Positions 47,109 through 60,086 are shown, numbered from the stretch's first letter. The stretch is DNA of 64,000 nucleotides from Sipunculus nudus (GCA_026874595.1 CM049306.1:82052142-82116141); one strand, 5' to 3'. Made by a program: numbers and translations. Notes: generated by a model from the letters alone, not told the origin.

Positions 47109-47622
47109 GGGTCGTAATAACGCCTGTCCGCCTGTCTCAGACAAGCCAACACGGGCACGGAAAGATGTATTTTAACCAATCCGTTGGAAAAATGAACCCC
47201 TAGAAGTTTCTTACATAAGTCGTTGATAAGTAGTAACAAACATGACACCAAAAACGAATATTTCGTTTATATATATATAAATTTATGTATAAACATATAA
47301 ATATATATATTTATAATATATATAAATTATGTATATATAAATTTCGGCATTTAGGACCTCATGTCATAGATTTTTTTTTGTTTTATTACTGCGCAATCGT
47401 ATTTTAATAATGTTACTATCGAAAGCGTTCAGTTCTTTATGCATGCAAGTGTGCGTATAGGATAGCATATAAGATGGCAGAATCAGGTTTACACTGAGCA
47501 AAGTGTGACTGATATGATGGTACAGGATGTATTTTTTGCGGAAAGGCATTTTTTTCAGCGGGAAGGCAAACTTGTTTTAATGCCTTTCTGCAGAAGGAGG
47601 TGAACATTTCAAAGTATTAGGA

Positions 47623-47630
<8 letters not shown>
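47106..47630. other. No gene seen
   Basis: AT-rich non-coding sequence. Confidence 0.5.
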
Positions 47631-47666
<36 letters not shown>

Positions 47667-47670
47667 CTAT

Positions 47671-47722
<52 letters not shown>
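47631..47722. repeat. (CT)n and (TA)n microsatellites
   Basis: About 16 CT units, then after a short spacer about 22 TA units. Confidence 0.95.
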
Positions 47723-47726
<4 letters not shown>

Positions 47727-47960
47727 AGTGGTAACTTAATAGAGTAAAAGGTCCGGAAAAGTCAGATATTCTTTCAATATCTATATTGTGACTTATGTTG
47801 ATGGTATTATATTGTTGTCACGCAATACCTGTAATGCTACTCCTCGGAAATGCAGGTGTTTGGTCGAGAAGGATCGGAAGCGATGCCCAGTGTGTTTCTA
47901 AGTAGGGCATCGTCCACATTTCAATAAATCTCAAATACATCTTAAATAAATTCAACACAG

Positions 47961-48315
47961 TTTTCGAAATGTCTATCGTAGTGCCATCCAACTGAAACTA
48001 CATCAACTATGTTATCCAGTAAGTAAACTCGGCCTGGTCCACCCATCTCCTTGTGTTTACCTGTGCACCTGCCTAAGTACAAGAGCGGATAATGTGCCAG
48101 TTTGTATAACTCTAACCTGGATATTTCATGTTGGATATATGATATTTTTTTTACAGACTAACATACTGAAACAAACTAATGCTTGGGAAACTCGGTGCAT
48201 TCTTCATGACTGGCTTGATTTTGTGAGACAGGCAGTTAACAGGGACCAGACCATGTCTTGGAACACAGGAAACACTGGAGACTGTTCAGGTTCTTACAAT
48301 GAACTGACATCTTGA
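47961..48315 (+). CDS. Possible last two coding exons of an unidentified gene
   Basis: 48157-48315 is an open segment of 52 codons after a strong acceptor (ATATTTTTTTTTACAG), ending in TGA, with NAWETRCILHDWLDFVRQAV in the translation. Upstream, 47961-48018 is open in a frame ending CCA just before a GTAAGT donor at 48019; the 138-bp intron would be phase 0 at both sides. The upstream border (AG at 47959-47960) is weaker and no earlier exon was found. There is no recognised domain. An amphipathic stretch with LHDW is faintly like the LMNW helix of the 31-38 kb gene, which I would not rely on. Confidence 0.3.
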
Positions 48316-48904
48316 TATCAATCTCTGGTTACCTCAAAGGATATCCACAGGAGTAATTCAGCCTTCCCCAGATCATTAAGCTCATTTGTGCCACTGACTC
48401 TACGAGTGAGAGTTAATTTGCAGATATACACTGATATAACCCGATCAGGTCTTTTCCAACCAAATTATTTTGACTGATTTTATTGAAAGTAGAAAAATTT
48501 GTAAATCATATATTTGTTCAAGTGACATGTACATAGACACGTAGACACGTGTAAAATTACATGTTATCGGAAATTAGTTGAATGTGATTGATATTACATT
48601 TATTTATCTCTGGTAATTATTACAATTTCAATTTCTTGCAAGTAAACTTTGTCTAATTGCAAATTACATTAAATGATACTTGAAATTTGTAATTATTGTA
48701 GGTAATTGTATTTACCTATTACCACTAGATATTTTTTTTCACCGAGCGATCAATCGAAGCCTCACCCAACTGAGCAATAATGGGAAACAGAGTAAAGCGT
48801 GTATGACTCAGCATATTAGTTCAGGTCAAAAATCAAGGTCAGGGGCAAATCTGTTAGCGATGTCATATTTTGCTCGATGGTCTGAAAGAAAGAAGACAAA
48901 AAAA
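48316..48904. other. No gene seen
   Basis: AT-rich sequence after the possible exon; ATTAAA near 48667 is the only poly(A)-signal-like word noted. Confidence 0.4.
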
Positions 48905-49149
48905 ACTAGACGACCTTAGGTCGAGCGCTTGCCGGAAATGGCGTAGAAATAGTCAGATGAATGAGCAAGGAGGAAGAAAATGAGCCATTGCTTGTGCATC
49001 TAGGGCCAATATTGTCAAAGTTATGAGGGAAATCAGATTTTGACGTGTTTTGAGGACCTTTGACCTATTTAGACAATACACATAGAAATTCCAGAAATCT
49101 TTAAGACGTACGATAGGAAAGTTACAAAGGGATTCTAGCAAAACTGAGG

Positions 49150-50130
49150 ACTGAAGAATGCTATATGTAAGACGCATGAACCAACAAGCAAGAGAAATTG
49201 AGACAGCTGACAAACAGACTGACATGCTGACAAAGTGACATAAGATTTAGATCAGATGACTTAACCAAGTTATGGAGAGACTCAGAGTAAGAAAGTTTAT
49301 GTAATTGAGGTTCATAGTTTGGAGATATTACCAAAAAATGATATGTTGGGAAGGTTCGAGTGCAGCGACCCCTAGCGGCCATATCCGGAAAATGAAAAAT
49401 TCTTTTCGAGATGTATTACTGTATGACATGTAATACTGTAACAGTTTCAAGAAGATTAATGCAATATTTTCCGTGTAGAATGCTATATGTGAGACGCAAG
49501 AACCAGCAAGCAGGCGAATAGAGGACAAATGACAGACAGACAGACATACTGAAACAGTGACACATGACTGAGACCAGATGACTTAACTAGGTCATGAAGA
49601 AGACTCAGAGGAAGAAAATAAGCTATAGTTTATGTGACTGAGGTTTATAATTTTGGAGTAATGGCCAAAAATGTTATGTTTGGGAAGTTCAAGTGCAACG
49701 CTCCCTAGAGGCCATATCGGAAAAATGACAATTCTATTTTGAGTTATTACTGTAAGACATAAGATGTACCAGTTTCAAGAGGATTAATGCAAAACTTTGG
49801 ATTGTAGAATGATATATGTGAGTTGCAAAAACCAGCACGCAGACGAATTAGAGGACAACTGACAGACAGTCAGACATACTGACACAGTGACACATGATTG
49901 AGACCAGATGACTTAACCAGGTTATGGAAAAAAACTCAGAGGAAGAAGGTTTATGTAATTGAGGTTCATAGTTTTGAGATATGGTCAAAAAATGATATGT
50001 TTGGCAGGTTCGGCTGCAGCGTCTCCTAGTGGCCTAATCCCAAAAATGAAAAATCAGTCGAGATATAAGTGTAAAACAGAAGTTTTCCCAGTTTCAAATT
50101 GATTTCTGAAAAAATATGATAAAAATAAAA
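49150..50130 (+). repeat. Tandem repeat, unit about 325 bp, three copies
   Basis: The AGAATGCTATATGT block recurs at 49155, 49477 and 49806 (spacing 322 and 329). Each copy continues with a CAGCAAGCAG-like block, GACAGACAGACTGACA-type words, GATGACTTAACCAGGTTATG and GCAGCGTCTCCTAGTGGCC. Copies are diverged. 48905-49150 looks like a flanking part of the same element. Confidence 0.75.
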
Positions 50131-50440
50131 AAAAAATAAGTTTTTTGATGACCCTGACTTTTGTCCTTTATTGTAGAGTCGTCACAAACACACAAACGAA
50201 CAAACAGACATACGCAGATGACCAACCTGCTTGACCAAAATCAAAGATTTCCGTCAACAAAAGGCAGCTCATAAAATGAAAGTCCGCCCTCAAAATGTTT
50301 TATTCCCATTCGTGTACCGGTGTAAAGAAGCGGGTTTAGAAAGAAGTATTGGTATAGACACCATTTTATTGTAAGGACAAACACTGTTTTCCATGTATAT
50401 GTAACATGTCTGGTATGGGTCCCTTTAACAGAGTCTAACA

Positions 50441-50560
50441 ATGCACAATGCGTTCCCATCTAGAGTATTGGTCCAACATCTGGATGATGTTGCCAAGACA
50501 CACCACCAAACCATGGAGAGAGTACAGAACCAGGCCTTTTACTCAGCCTTTCGACCCTCT
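50441..50560 (+). pseudogene. Decayed non-LTR reverse transcriptase fragment (C-terminal end)
   Basis: RSHLEYWSNIW followed, after a frame change, by TMERVQNQAF resembles the conserved end of LINE reverse transcriptases (LEY...W, then E-KVQ-R-A). The piece is short and frameshifted, so it is a dead remnant at best. Confidence 0.35.
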
Positions 50561-50960
50561 GACATTAGAGAATACCAGCCCGAAACTAGAAATCTGCATT
50601 CAAGGAATGCAAGCATCCTTCATATGTGGGGTCCCTACTGTGAGATGCTCCAAAAACCCTATTTGCATTTACTTATTCGACCAATATTCCCAGGTTCATT
50701 CGTGCATGAGTCCAGCATATTTGTGTATGTTCTTTTGAGACGTTGCTTAATCCAGATCATGTGCCGGTTCCAAAACCTAATCCATCCTGAAATTGCATTA
50801 GAAGAACTACATGGGAGGACTTCATATTTTTTTAAAAGAAAAACTACAGGAGAGGACATATTTTTTTCGAAGAACTGAAGTAAGAGTGCGATGGCGAAAG
50901 ACAAAAAAAAAATAAGTTCACTTTAAGCCTGAAAAAATGTGAGTAGGACAAATCTTGAAT

Positions 50961-50963
<3 letters not shown>

Positions 50964-50991
<28 letters not shown>

Positions 50992-51000
50992 GATATCATA

Positions 51001-51034
<34 letters not shown>
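50964..51034. repeat. (AAT)n microsatellite
   Basis: Two AAT blocks are interrupted by TGATATCATA. Confidence 0.9.
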
Positions 51035-51046
51035 TTAAGACATTTC

Positions 51047-51190
51047 TGGCATCGGAGATGATGTAGGTGACCGCAGCATTGTCAGTTTGGATCACGTTCT
51101 GACCTCTATGATTCTTGGAAGAAGGCTTCACCATAAAGGCACGTATCTCTCTTCCCAGGAGCCATGGGCACTGGTCATGGGCGCCAGGTA
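51047..51190 (-). pseudogene. Decayed retroelement RNase H-like fragment
   Basis: The minus-strand translation contains LLGREIRAF and RGQNVIQTDNAAVTYI. This matches the pattern E-(R)-A, then LRG...V-TDN-(T/A)-VV-YI seen in RNase H domains of DIRS-like and related LTR-type retroelements. The frame then runs into an (AAT)n tract. Confidence 0.45.
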
Positions 51191-53125
51191 GACGTACAAT
51201 AAATGCCCTCGAGAGCGCCTATTATAGATGCCTGAGTTGTATACATCCCAGGAGACCGAGAAAAGCTACAGAAATGAGCAGGCCCGATATACCAAGCAAA
51301 GTGCAGACTAAGATGAAACTGGAAAGTCAGTCTAAAATATACCATATCTTTACCGTTATGTACGACTAAGGGAACATGAGCTATTACTACTAATATAAAT
51401 GTAGACATATTTCCAGGAGCATTAAATACAGTAAAAAAAATTGCCAACTATAGAATTTCATTATAACTGATACTTTCTCATAACTCTGAAAATCAATATA
51501 ATTCGGCACTAGAACATTAAGATTTCTGTCGTAATTAGCTTCAATGTATATCTAATTCTGCTGTGTTTTCGTATAAAGTGTTTGTTCCCAAAAATTACTC
51601 ACGCTGTCATAAAAGGAGTCTCATAAGAGTTTCAAGGAATTTCGGAAATAGGTCGATGAACAAAATATTATATTTTTATGTGGATCCGGCTCATGATCCG
51701 GATTCAGGAATGTCTTCAAGGAATATTTACAAGTGTTCACTCATTTATGCACGAATGAATCTAGGATTATGGGCCGAATAAGTGAATGCAAAGTCATGGC
51801 GGAAGTTTTCATTCATTAGAAGGCTGAAGATTTCTATAGTTTCTTCCTGTTTTCTACCCATCTTGGTATGGTTTGTCATATTATTAGTAACATTATTAGT
51901 CTGTCTGTGTTTGTGTGAGACTGCTTGTTTATTTGTACATGTTGTTTGAGTGAGTTAATATTACCAGCGAAGTCTCTGTATCCGTCAGACTGTTCCTATC
52001 TTAAACTGTTTGTCTGTTTGCCTGCGTTGTTTGACTGGGGGCTATATATTCATACATGTCTATCTCTATGTCTGACCTTTAAATTCATTTTTTACTAACA
52101 TAAACAAGAAGAACAATTTCATACACCATGTTTAAATATCCATTTAAATGCTTTCACGAGGTAAACAGTGTCAAGTCGGATTATTTCATAAATCAAGACA
52201 TGATTAATCCTTTACTTTTCATTTTAATCCTAGATTTCGAACAGATTCTAACAATAACTACATTCATATAACATGTAATATCTTGATCAGCTTTTGTCGT
52301 AATTTAACCAAATAGGTCTATCAACAAAATGCTTAAGGACTGAAAATAAATTACAATATGTTTGATCAAACAAATAAAAAAAATACAGTGTTACCGCGTG
52401 GCTTAAATTGTATCGTGCATGGATTTGGGTTTCGGTTTTCTACTCTGACCACGCCTTCTCATGTGACCATCTACCGACGTAATATAAACGTCTTTGACAA
52501 GTTCAGAGAAGCTGACAAGTTTATGAATATTCAATATGGCGGAAGCCGGGCTTTGATTGGCTAGGATTCAATGCATGGATTATTCGATGTATTGTTACTG
52601 TTAAGCACGGCTTTTGTTTGTGCTAAAATAAAACATACTCAACATTTTTGGCTGTAGACCGATAGTCTTCAAAATTCCTCTGTGTGAATGAAAACAAGTC
52701 CATCATATTTTCAAACTGATAATGTCTAGACTATTTTTTTTTGTTTTCATGGGACGTTTCCTGTTGTGGTTTCCTATAACACCATTTGTTGCTCTTGGTC
52801 TAAAACACAAGCCAGTGTTTCAGAAACTTGCTTTGTTCAGGGTTCTGCCATCCTGAAAACTTTCCATCACTGATACAATGTCTGCTCGAAACAAAACTCT
52901 ATATATTTTACTTGGGACAATTCACGGAGTTTATATAGAATATTAACATTCTATAAACGGTTATATTTGTAGATATATAAAAAATATACACATAAATAAA
53001 TGATAAAAATGATTAAATTAAATTACACACACAAACACACGCAAAAATACAAACATCATCACACAACCCCACACATCTACACACGCACACAACCATCACC
53101 GTCATACGCATACCCGCACGTGTGA

Positions 53126-53156
<31 letters not shown>

Positions 53157-53744
53157 AACAAACATAGTGTCCGGTAATGTTAGATGATATTTCAAATGAT
53201 TTACGGGTTCCTGAGGAACTGTTTATCAAAATGGCCAGTCAGTTTACTCGGACCTAGATGCAAAGATTTTATTGGACAACAGTGAGGTCACAATGGCTTA
53301 AGGAAAATGGCTTGCGTTTACCGATCTCACAAATTTGAATTATGAGGTTTATTTAGCACAAATCTTATCTAAATAACGTTATAATAGTTTATTAACATAT
53401 TATCTTAACATTCCAGATTACAGGACATATATATATATATGTGTATCATTTCAGAAACATTTCTTCAGCTCTTAACCTTCGAAACCCACTACACACAAAT
53501 ACGAGGCTAAATATTAATATAAACGAAAGCCTCTTTAAAGCTAGCTATTGCCCTACCCTTTCTATAGAACCTGTGTGATTTCTGGCTTACTCTGTGTAAA
53601 TATTAATGAACTCTGGTTAACTCCTTTTCAGAAAAGTTCCTATAAAATCTTGATAGTGGACTCATAAAAGGGACCGCGAAAGGTTCTTAATATGGTATAT
53701 AGGTCTTCAAGGAACATGCATTCAAAGAAGGTTTATTTTTGAAA
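51191..53744. other. No gene seen; (CA)n near 53126-53151
   Basis: AT-rich non-coding sequence with CA-rich stretches from 53025 to 53165. Confidence 0.5.
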
Positions 53745-54090
53745 GTCCAGTAGCCCATGGGCTATATTAACGGTCTCCGTGCACACTCTCTGGGATTTTA
53801 TGACATAGGTATTTTGAGATCCCCAATTATGTCCAATTTATGAATTTAGATGTTAACATTGACTATTTTGGGATACACTACCCTTTTAGGCAATTTAAAG
53901 ACAACCGCGTCATGACGCACGACACCCGCGGACAGAAAGCCTTGATAAGGGGGTAGGGGTATGTAATTGCTTATAGCTCGCTTAATATTTAACATATTCG
54001 CTATAATAAACTGTATTGTATTTGCAAAATAGTCTTAAATAGCTATTAAGTGATTAAAAACGACATTAATAAAAATCTTGAAATAATGGA
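53745..54090 (+). repeat. Inverted-repeat pair, left arm
   Basis: It matches the reverse complement of 57790-58125. Shared blocks include GTAGCCCATGGG, GGGATTTTATGACA, TTTGGGATACACTACCCTTT, GGGGGTAGGGGTATGTAA, AGCTCGCTTAATATTTAACA and AAACTGTATTGTATTTG. Confidence 0.8.
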
Positions 54091-55528
54091 TGAATTTCAT
54101 GGCTTTTTCTTCAATTTTCTGCCAGTTAATATTTTTTTTACAAGATAATATAGACATTTCTGCATACGTTAGTTTTTGACAATCCTGAAAACGCTTTCAT
54201 TTATTTTACCATATACACATATAAGATTATACACATATAATTATAACTTATGGTACCCTTTGTATATAAAGTGTATGATGTGGTCTGTGTTTTTGTCTCG
54301 ATGTACCTCAATGTGACACTTCTCTAACTCAATAAATAATCATTCCTTTGAAACTGAGTGTGCAAACACTAGTAAACACTTTCTCTCAGATCATTTTGAA
54401 TGTATAAGTATAAAATGATATTAAACGCTCTCCATGAATAAGCACTAACCCTTTGTATGTTTACCCTTCTGAATTGCTGTGACGGTTTTGTTCCCAAGAA
54501 GGAAGAAATAACAACCAGATAATACATTTACTCTGGGATTCCTCGAAAGCCTAGGCCCAGTGCATCATGCCATTACAGTACGTTTAGGGTAAGAAAAAGT
54601 GTCACATCACGATTTTCAGACAAGGTTGCCAGTTTTAATCATTATGCATAATTATTAATTATGGCTTATACTGTTAATTGTTTTATTTTATTTTTGTTGT
54701 TGTCTTCTTGTCCCTTATGTAGTTATTTCTCATATTGTTGTTGTAACAAATATATTTTGACCAAACAACATCTTCCCGAGTACCACATTCCTAATGTAGT
54801 TCGGTTGCATAACTGAATGATTTCTTTGACCCCTCTTGCAGTCCTAAGTTTTATATTTTGTCTGCGGATTAATAATTTAAAAGTGCAATAACATCTAAAA
54901 CATTTGTGTTATATTGTGTCGTGTATTGCGCCACACCTAATATAGAAGTGTCTTACTGCTTTGCGCATAGTTTTTTTTCTTTTATTCTTTTTTAGTATCG
55001 ATTTGTATAAGGTGTACATAAATTACATTCCGAGAATGCCTACCTCTGCCAATAACCAGGATTACCAGTGGTAGAATGATGTTAGGATCCATGTCAGACT
55101 TTGGTATGGGGTCCGTTAACCAAGGAACTATATTATTTCATGCTGAGAGTAACGGTTCATGGTTCACAAGCTTGACGCTTGCATCATAGGTGAGCTCAGA
55201 ATGCCAGAACACAAGCGGCTAAAATAGGTCACAACTATGCTTTAGAGTGGGGTATACTATCTCCCTGTTCGGAAATGTGTACTTTTCTCCTAGTGCTATG
55301 AAATGACGACGGTTTCCCTCTCTCCAGGGACAAAAAGTATTGCCTTATCTCATAATGACAAATATTCCTTCAAACATAACCATTTTATGTTGATCAAGGT
55401 TACCTCTAATATCTAAAATATGTTTCCATTGGTGAAAATGTAATAAAAATCTGTTTATAACACAGTCTCACAAACCAGTTCCGGCCAAACTATATTCTCT
55501 CTGGCGAACGTTAAATAAGAAAGCTCTG
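54091..55528. other. No gene seen
   Basis: AT-rich non-coding sequence between repeats. Confidence 0.5.
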
Positions 55529-55946
55529 TCTAGCTTCTGTGGCTCAGGGGTAGAGCGCAGGACACAAAGCCGGGAGATTGTGAGCTCGAATTCAGCCGAG
55601 GCGGTGAGATTTTTTCACGGTCAGCCCAAACCAAGGGTTAGCGCTCTGCAGGCTTAATGTGGAGACTGTGCCCAACATTCATGTTTCACTCACAAACGAG
55701 TGCGTCTTTAGGGGGTTTCTCGGTGTTATGACCCAGCGATGGGGATGACACACACCCAGGACTCGCGGAGTGGTACACCGAGCCTGGTTGACATCTGGAT
55801 AATCGGGTATAAGCCCCTATCACGTAGTCCGAAACAAGAATGAAATTCTGCAGATGTATATAGTAATAGTTATAAGCAAGCATTAAAAATGGAGGCGGTT
55901 ACCTCCAGCAAAAAAATAATAATAATAAAAAAATAAATAAATAAAT
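55529..55946 (+). mobile_element. Full-length tRNA-derived SINE
   Basis: The tRNA-like head has an A-box (TTCTGTGGCTCAGGGGTAGA) and a degraded B-box (GTGAGCTCGAATTC). A body of about 300 bp and a simple AATAAT/AAATAAATA tail follow. It is the same family as 41360-41740 and 43215-43345. Confidence 0.7.
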
Positions 55947-57789
55947 ACATGCACTAGGCATTTCGTGGTGTAGAGGGTGAGTATCTACTTGAAAACAAAT
56001 GTCATTCAAGTGAAATATGGTGACTTTCTAAGAAATATATTCTTAATATCATGGAAGGAAAGTGTGGGTCAGATATGAACCCCTGTGACACCCCCATTTT
56101 GGTACATGGATCGAGCTGAGATCGAGATCAAATGCAGCATTAGAACTGCCAGTATTGCAAACTAGTAAACCTATCACAGTATCTAGCAAATGTATCCCAT
56201 TGAACACGATAAACATAACTAAACGTCTCAGCGTTTTTTTTGCATTTTATAATCTGTCACACAGGTGAAGGTCCTGATCTGTTGGTCACATTTTCCTTGT
56301 TAGCTCAAAATGAATTACAACCCAGCAGTTATCACATGTATTATTTCAATAATTTTTTCAGTATCGAATAATACTTTAAAAAGATACTTCAGGAGAGGAT
56401 CCGATTAGATAAAACTAATTACTCACCAGTAGCTATTGCATATATATATTAGTGAATATTAATGCAGGGACTATAAAGAAACAATAGCATTATTTATGTT
56501 ATCTATTTTAAAAAAATATTCAACTACAGTAAAGTAAGAAGCGGATTCTCCTGGGGGATTTAGGGATGATTTCCCCTCATCGCTATAACGCACATTAAAA
56601 GGTGAGTATATATGATTAATTGAGAGAAATATATAAAAGAAAATAAACTAATAAACAAATTATGTTAGACTTGGACTCACATGTTAGATACTGAAACGTA
56701 AGTTGCAGTCCCAATGGTATCGCCCTACATGTCCCGAAATAGAACATGGGCTTTGCCCCTTTCTGTTAAGAACCCACAGCTTCTGGTTATTTTATATTAA
56801 ATGCATCCCTCTCTTTGCTTCGTCATTTTTTTCTGAATCTTCAAAATCACAAATGATGTGTATGCATTTAAATCAAACTCTTCCTCTTGAATTGCACAGA
56901 TATGATCCCCTCCTTGTTTGATAGTGTGATTGTGAAACCTTCCCGATCATCTGCTTCCCTGTTGCTGTTAATACTCTTACCAAGTCCTTCCATGCATTAC
57001 TTACGATGGCATTTAAAAAAGATATGGTAAGAACATGAGGACTTGTGACCCAGTCATAATATAATTATAATAAAAACATCAAAAACAAGTCAACAAATAC
57101 ATAAAATCATCAACCAAAACAAGATAATGTGATTAAGCTGAATAATTAATATAATTATGCATGATAATTGAAACTGTTGGACAGGCCTTCTCGTTCTTTC
57201 TCCTTTTGACATAACTTTAAACTTGCGGGAATATTGTGGCACAAGACACAACTTATCCCACACTGTACTGGTCAAATGCACTGAGAATTCCACAGTATTT
57301 AAGTTATTTTGTTAATATTTAGTCCTCGATTTTGTGGACAAATATGTATCACAATATTTCAGATTAATAACTTTGAACGGACTGGGTCTAAATCTATTAG
57401 AAAATTTATATGATTATTTTTTATGATTATTATGTAATTAAAATGGCTCAATGGACGGCTTTTATTATTAGTAAAGCTAATTAACACCTTCAGGTTCACC
57501 GGTACAACCATCATAGTATTTTGGATACATCACAGTGAAAATCAAGTGCGTCTGGAGGAACATTGGGCACCACATTCACCTTATATACAACAGTTACTAT
57601 GAAACATACTTAACAGCGGGTCATTCATCGCACCTGTATATGGTCAATTTTTCAATAACTGAGTCATAAGAATTTCTAGGGGTGTCAAGAACTAATGTGT
57701 TTATGCACTAGAAATCAAATATGTGAACATCATAAAAAAAACACTTCTGCTGGGAAACATTTAAAGAAAAAGCCGTCAAATCCAATATT
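55947..57789. other. No gene seen
   Basis: Non-coding sequence; short frames at 56703-56921 and 57090-57293 have no domain. Confidence 0.5.
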
Positions 57790-58125
57790 CTTTAGGGTAT
57801 TTTATAAGGATCGTAATTAACTGTTTAATCAACAAAAACATAAAATTCTTTTTTATGATTATTTTTATCCGTGACTTTTTCGACTTTTTACAAATACAAT
57901 ACAGTTTATTTGAAGTGAATATGTTAAATATTAAGCGAGCTATATAAGCATTTACATACCCCTACCCCCTAGTCGAGGCCATCCGTGGGTGGCGTGCGTA
58001 AATGCCGTTGCGAAAAGGGTAGTGTATCCCAAAGTAATCAATGATAATATCTAAATTAATTACTTGGAAATACTTTGGGATCTAAAAAAAACCTGTGTCA
58101 TAAAATCCCATGGGCTACAGGGTGT
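57790..58125 (-). repeat. Inverted-repeat pair, right arm
   Basis: It is the reverse-complement partner of 53745-54090, so the arms lie about 3.7 kb apart in opposite orientation. Confidence 0.8.
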
Positions 58126-58682
58126 CATATAAAACAATTAGGATGAATTTTGTAGTTGGGATATAGAACATTTATTGTTCATTTAAGTCAGAATTATTTG
58201 ATCTGACCAAAAAGGGCTTACATAGGGAAGATTAACATTTAACTTTTGTTTTTGCTGAAGATACATAACAAATTTGTATTTGTTAATACTGCCTTCTCGT
58301 AAAGAGAAACACTTTTGATGAATTATATGACATAATGCAAAAGTGTTTTAATGAAATGTTGGAAAACTGCGAGGACTAAATGTAAAAGTAATTTAAGTTG
58401 TTATTTGTTGTAAATTTTGCTTGATAACTTGGTTACATTATGAAGACACGTTTGACGAACTGTTTGTGTGATCATAGGTATATGTTTGTCTCTGCACCTG
58501 TCATTTCTTTGTTTCTAGCGGTGCGTGCCGGGCCACTATTTTTCTTTGGTTCGAAAGTGTAACTAGTTTTACCTAATATTTACATATGAAAATGTATTTT
58601 TTTATTTTAAATCTTAATTATATATTATGTATTGTATTTATTTCAAAGATATATATAAATTATATATATAAATATATACTAA

Positions 58683-58726
<44 letters not shown>

Positions 58727-59040
58727 AAGGGATTACTTATAACATATAATGTTAAGGGAACACTCACTCCGTGTAGTGCTGTGTTAATAAACGTTAGGAA
58801 GTTGAAGGATTTTTCTCTAAAATATTTCTCTGCTTGTTTGAGGAAAAAATCTGATAATGGGGTCCATAATTGATACATATGGATAAATAAGAAGTAGTCT
58901 TAGTGGGAAAATGCAACAGACTTCATGGCTTCATTTGATATCTAAATCCAAGTTATACAAGTCTCCTTAAACGCAGACATAGGATAGTTAGTGTGAGAAA
59001 GTTAGTTGCTTATGCAGATGAGATGTCTAAGTCGAGTTCG
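58126..59040. other. No gene seen; (TA)n at 58684-58722
   Basis: AT-rich non-coding sequence. Confidence 0.55.
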
Positions 59041-59115
59041 ATTGGTTGTGTTATGTGAGCCGCGGTGAATCAAGGGAAATTAGCATGACGTATTCTTAGT
59101 AATCCTATAAATACA
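59041..59115 (+). promoter_or_regulatory. Promoter-like cluster: inverted CCAAT, CRE-like site, TATA box
   Basis: ATTGG near 59041, TGACGTA near 59088 and CTATAAATA near 59105 are in the order and spacing of an RNA polymerase II promoter. Its TATAAATA core also occurs in the cytokine-like gene. No supported gene follows. Confidence 0.3.
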
Positions 59116-59221
59116 CAGTATCCTTCCTCATTTCCGTGATAGTGTAGGATAGCAATTACACCCTCCTAATTAGCGTACAGATCATCCGGCGAGACATCCA
59201 ACTTTTGTCCAATACTGCAGG

Positions 59222-59371
59222 ATGCCATCCAGCGGGTGTTTCAGTGCACCGGAAGCTAGCAGAACGTCACCGTTAATTACGATATTTCGAGAGAAGGACG
59301 TACGTGATATACGTGGTTTTGTTACTCCTAATACTAGTTTGAAGATCAGAAGTTTGAATACAGAAGTTTGA
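59222..59371 (+). other. Open frame of 49 codons downstream of the promoter-like cluster
   Basis: It starts at the first ATG reached in this reading (MPSSGCFSAPEASRTSP) and ends in TGA. A GTACGT at about 59307 could act as a donor. There is no recognised domain. Confidence 0.2.
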
Positions 59372-59810
59372 TGAAGGTTTACTTCTGAAAATAAACGGAT
59401 AATTAATTACATCACCTATACTAAAGACAGTCGAAACAATACTTTTTTAACTTTAAAGTATTCCACGGACGGCAAATTAGTGTTTACCTGAAGATAATTT
59501 TCCTAAACTTTTATATTTGATTTCAAATTAAACTAACGACTTAAGATTTTTAGGTAAATCCCAATTTATTCGCCACTTTTTCGACTCTGCCAATGATCTG
59601 GTAGACCAGATGAGTCCTTTTATGAGTAACCATCTTAGTGTAAACTGGTCATATTTTTACACTGTTTACATAATATTATCCAATCAGCAGTAGTCGTATG
59701 AGGCTGTTTGCATGTGACTAATGACCTTGGCCACCATAAATGTGACTGCTTTGTTGTGAAATGTATACTGCTTTCTCTGATTTTTAGATTACGTCTATTT
59801 TACAATGTGA

Positions 59811-59970
59811 ATGGTATTTCCTTTAATTTTATTTATTTATTTTCTTGCCAATGGGGTGTTCCCTTCAGAGGTCTACCTTGAAACATTTTACCTTGAACAT
59901 TCCACAGAAAAAAGTATAAAAGAACGAAAAGAAGTCAATGAACGAGATAGTATTGTATTATACGCAGTAC
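59811..59970 (+). other. Candidate exon with signal-peptide-like start
   Basis: A TTTTTAG acceptor at 59788 precedes an ATG frame with hydrophobic start MVFPLILFIYFLANGVFPS, then a charged stretch containing LETFYLEHSTEKS and KERKEVNERDS. The frame later runs into (TA)-rich sequence. No clear donor was found, so this may be chance. Confidence 0.2.
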
Positions 59971-60086
59971 CTGTATTGAGTATCCATATATATATACATA
60001 TAACATTATGTAAAAAGATTATCCGGATGAATTGGGGGATTAACCATAATTGCATGCTGAAATATGAAATGAGTGTCTGGGGTTGA

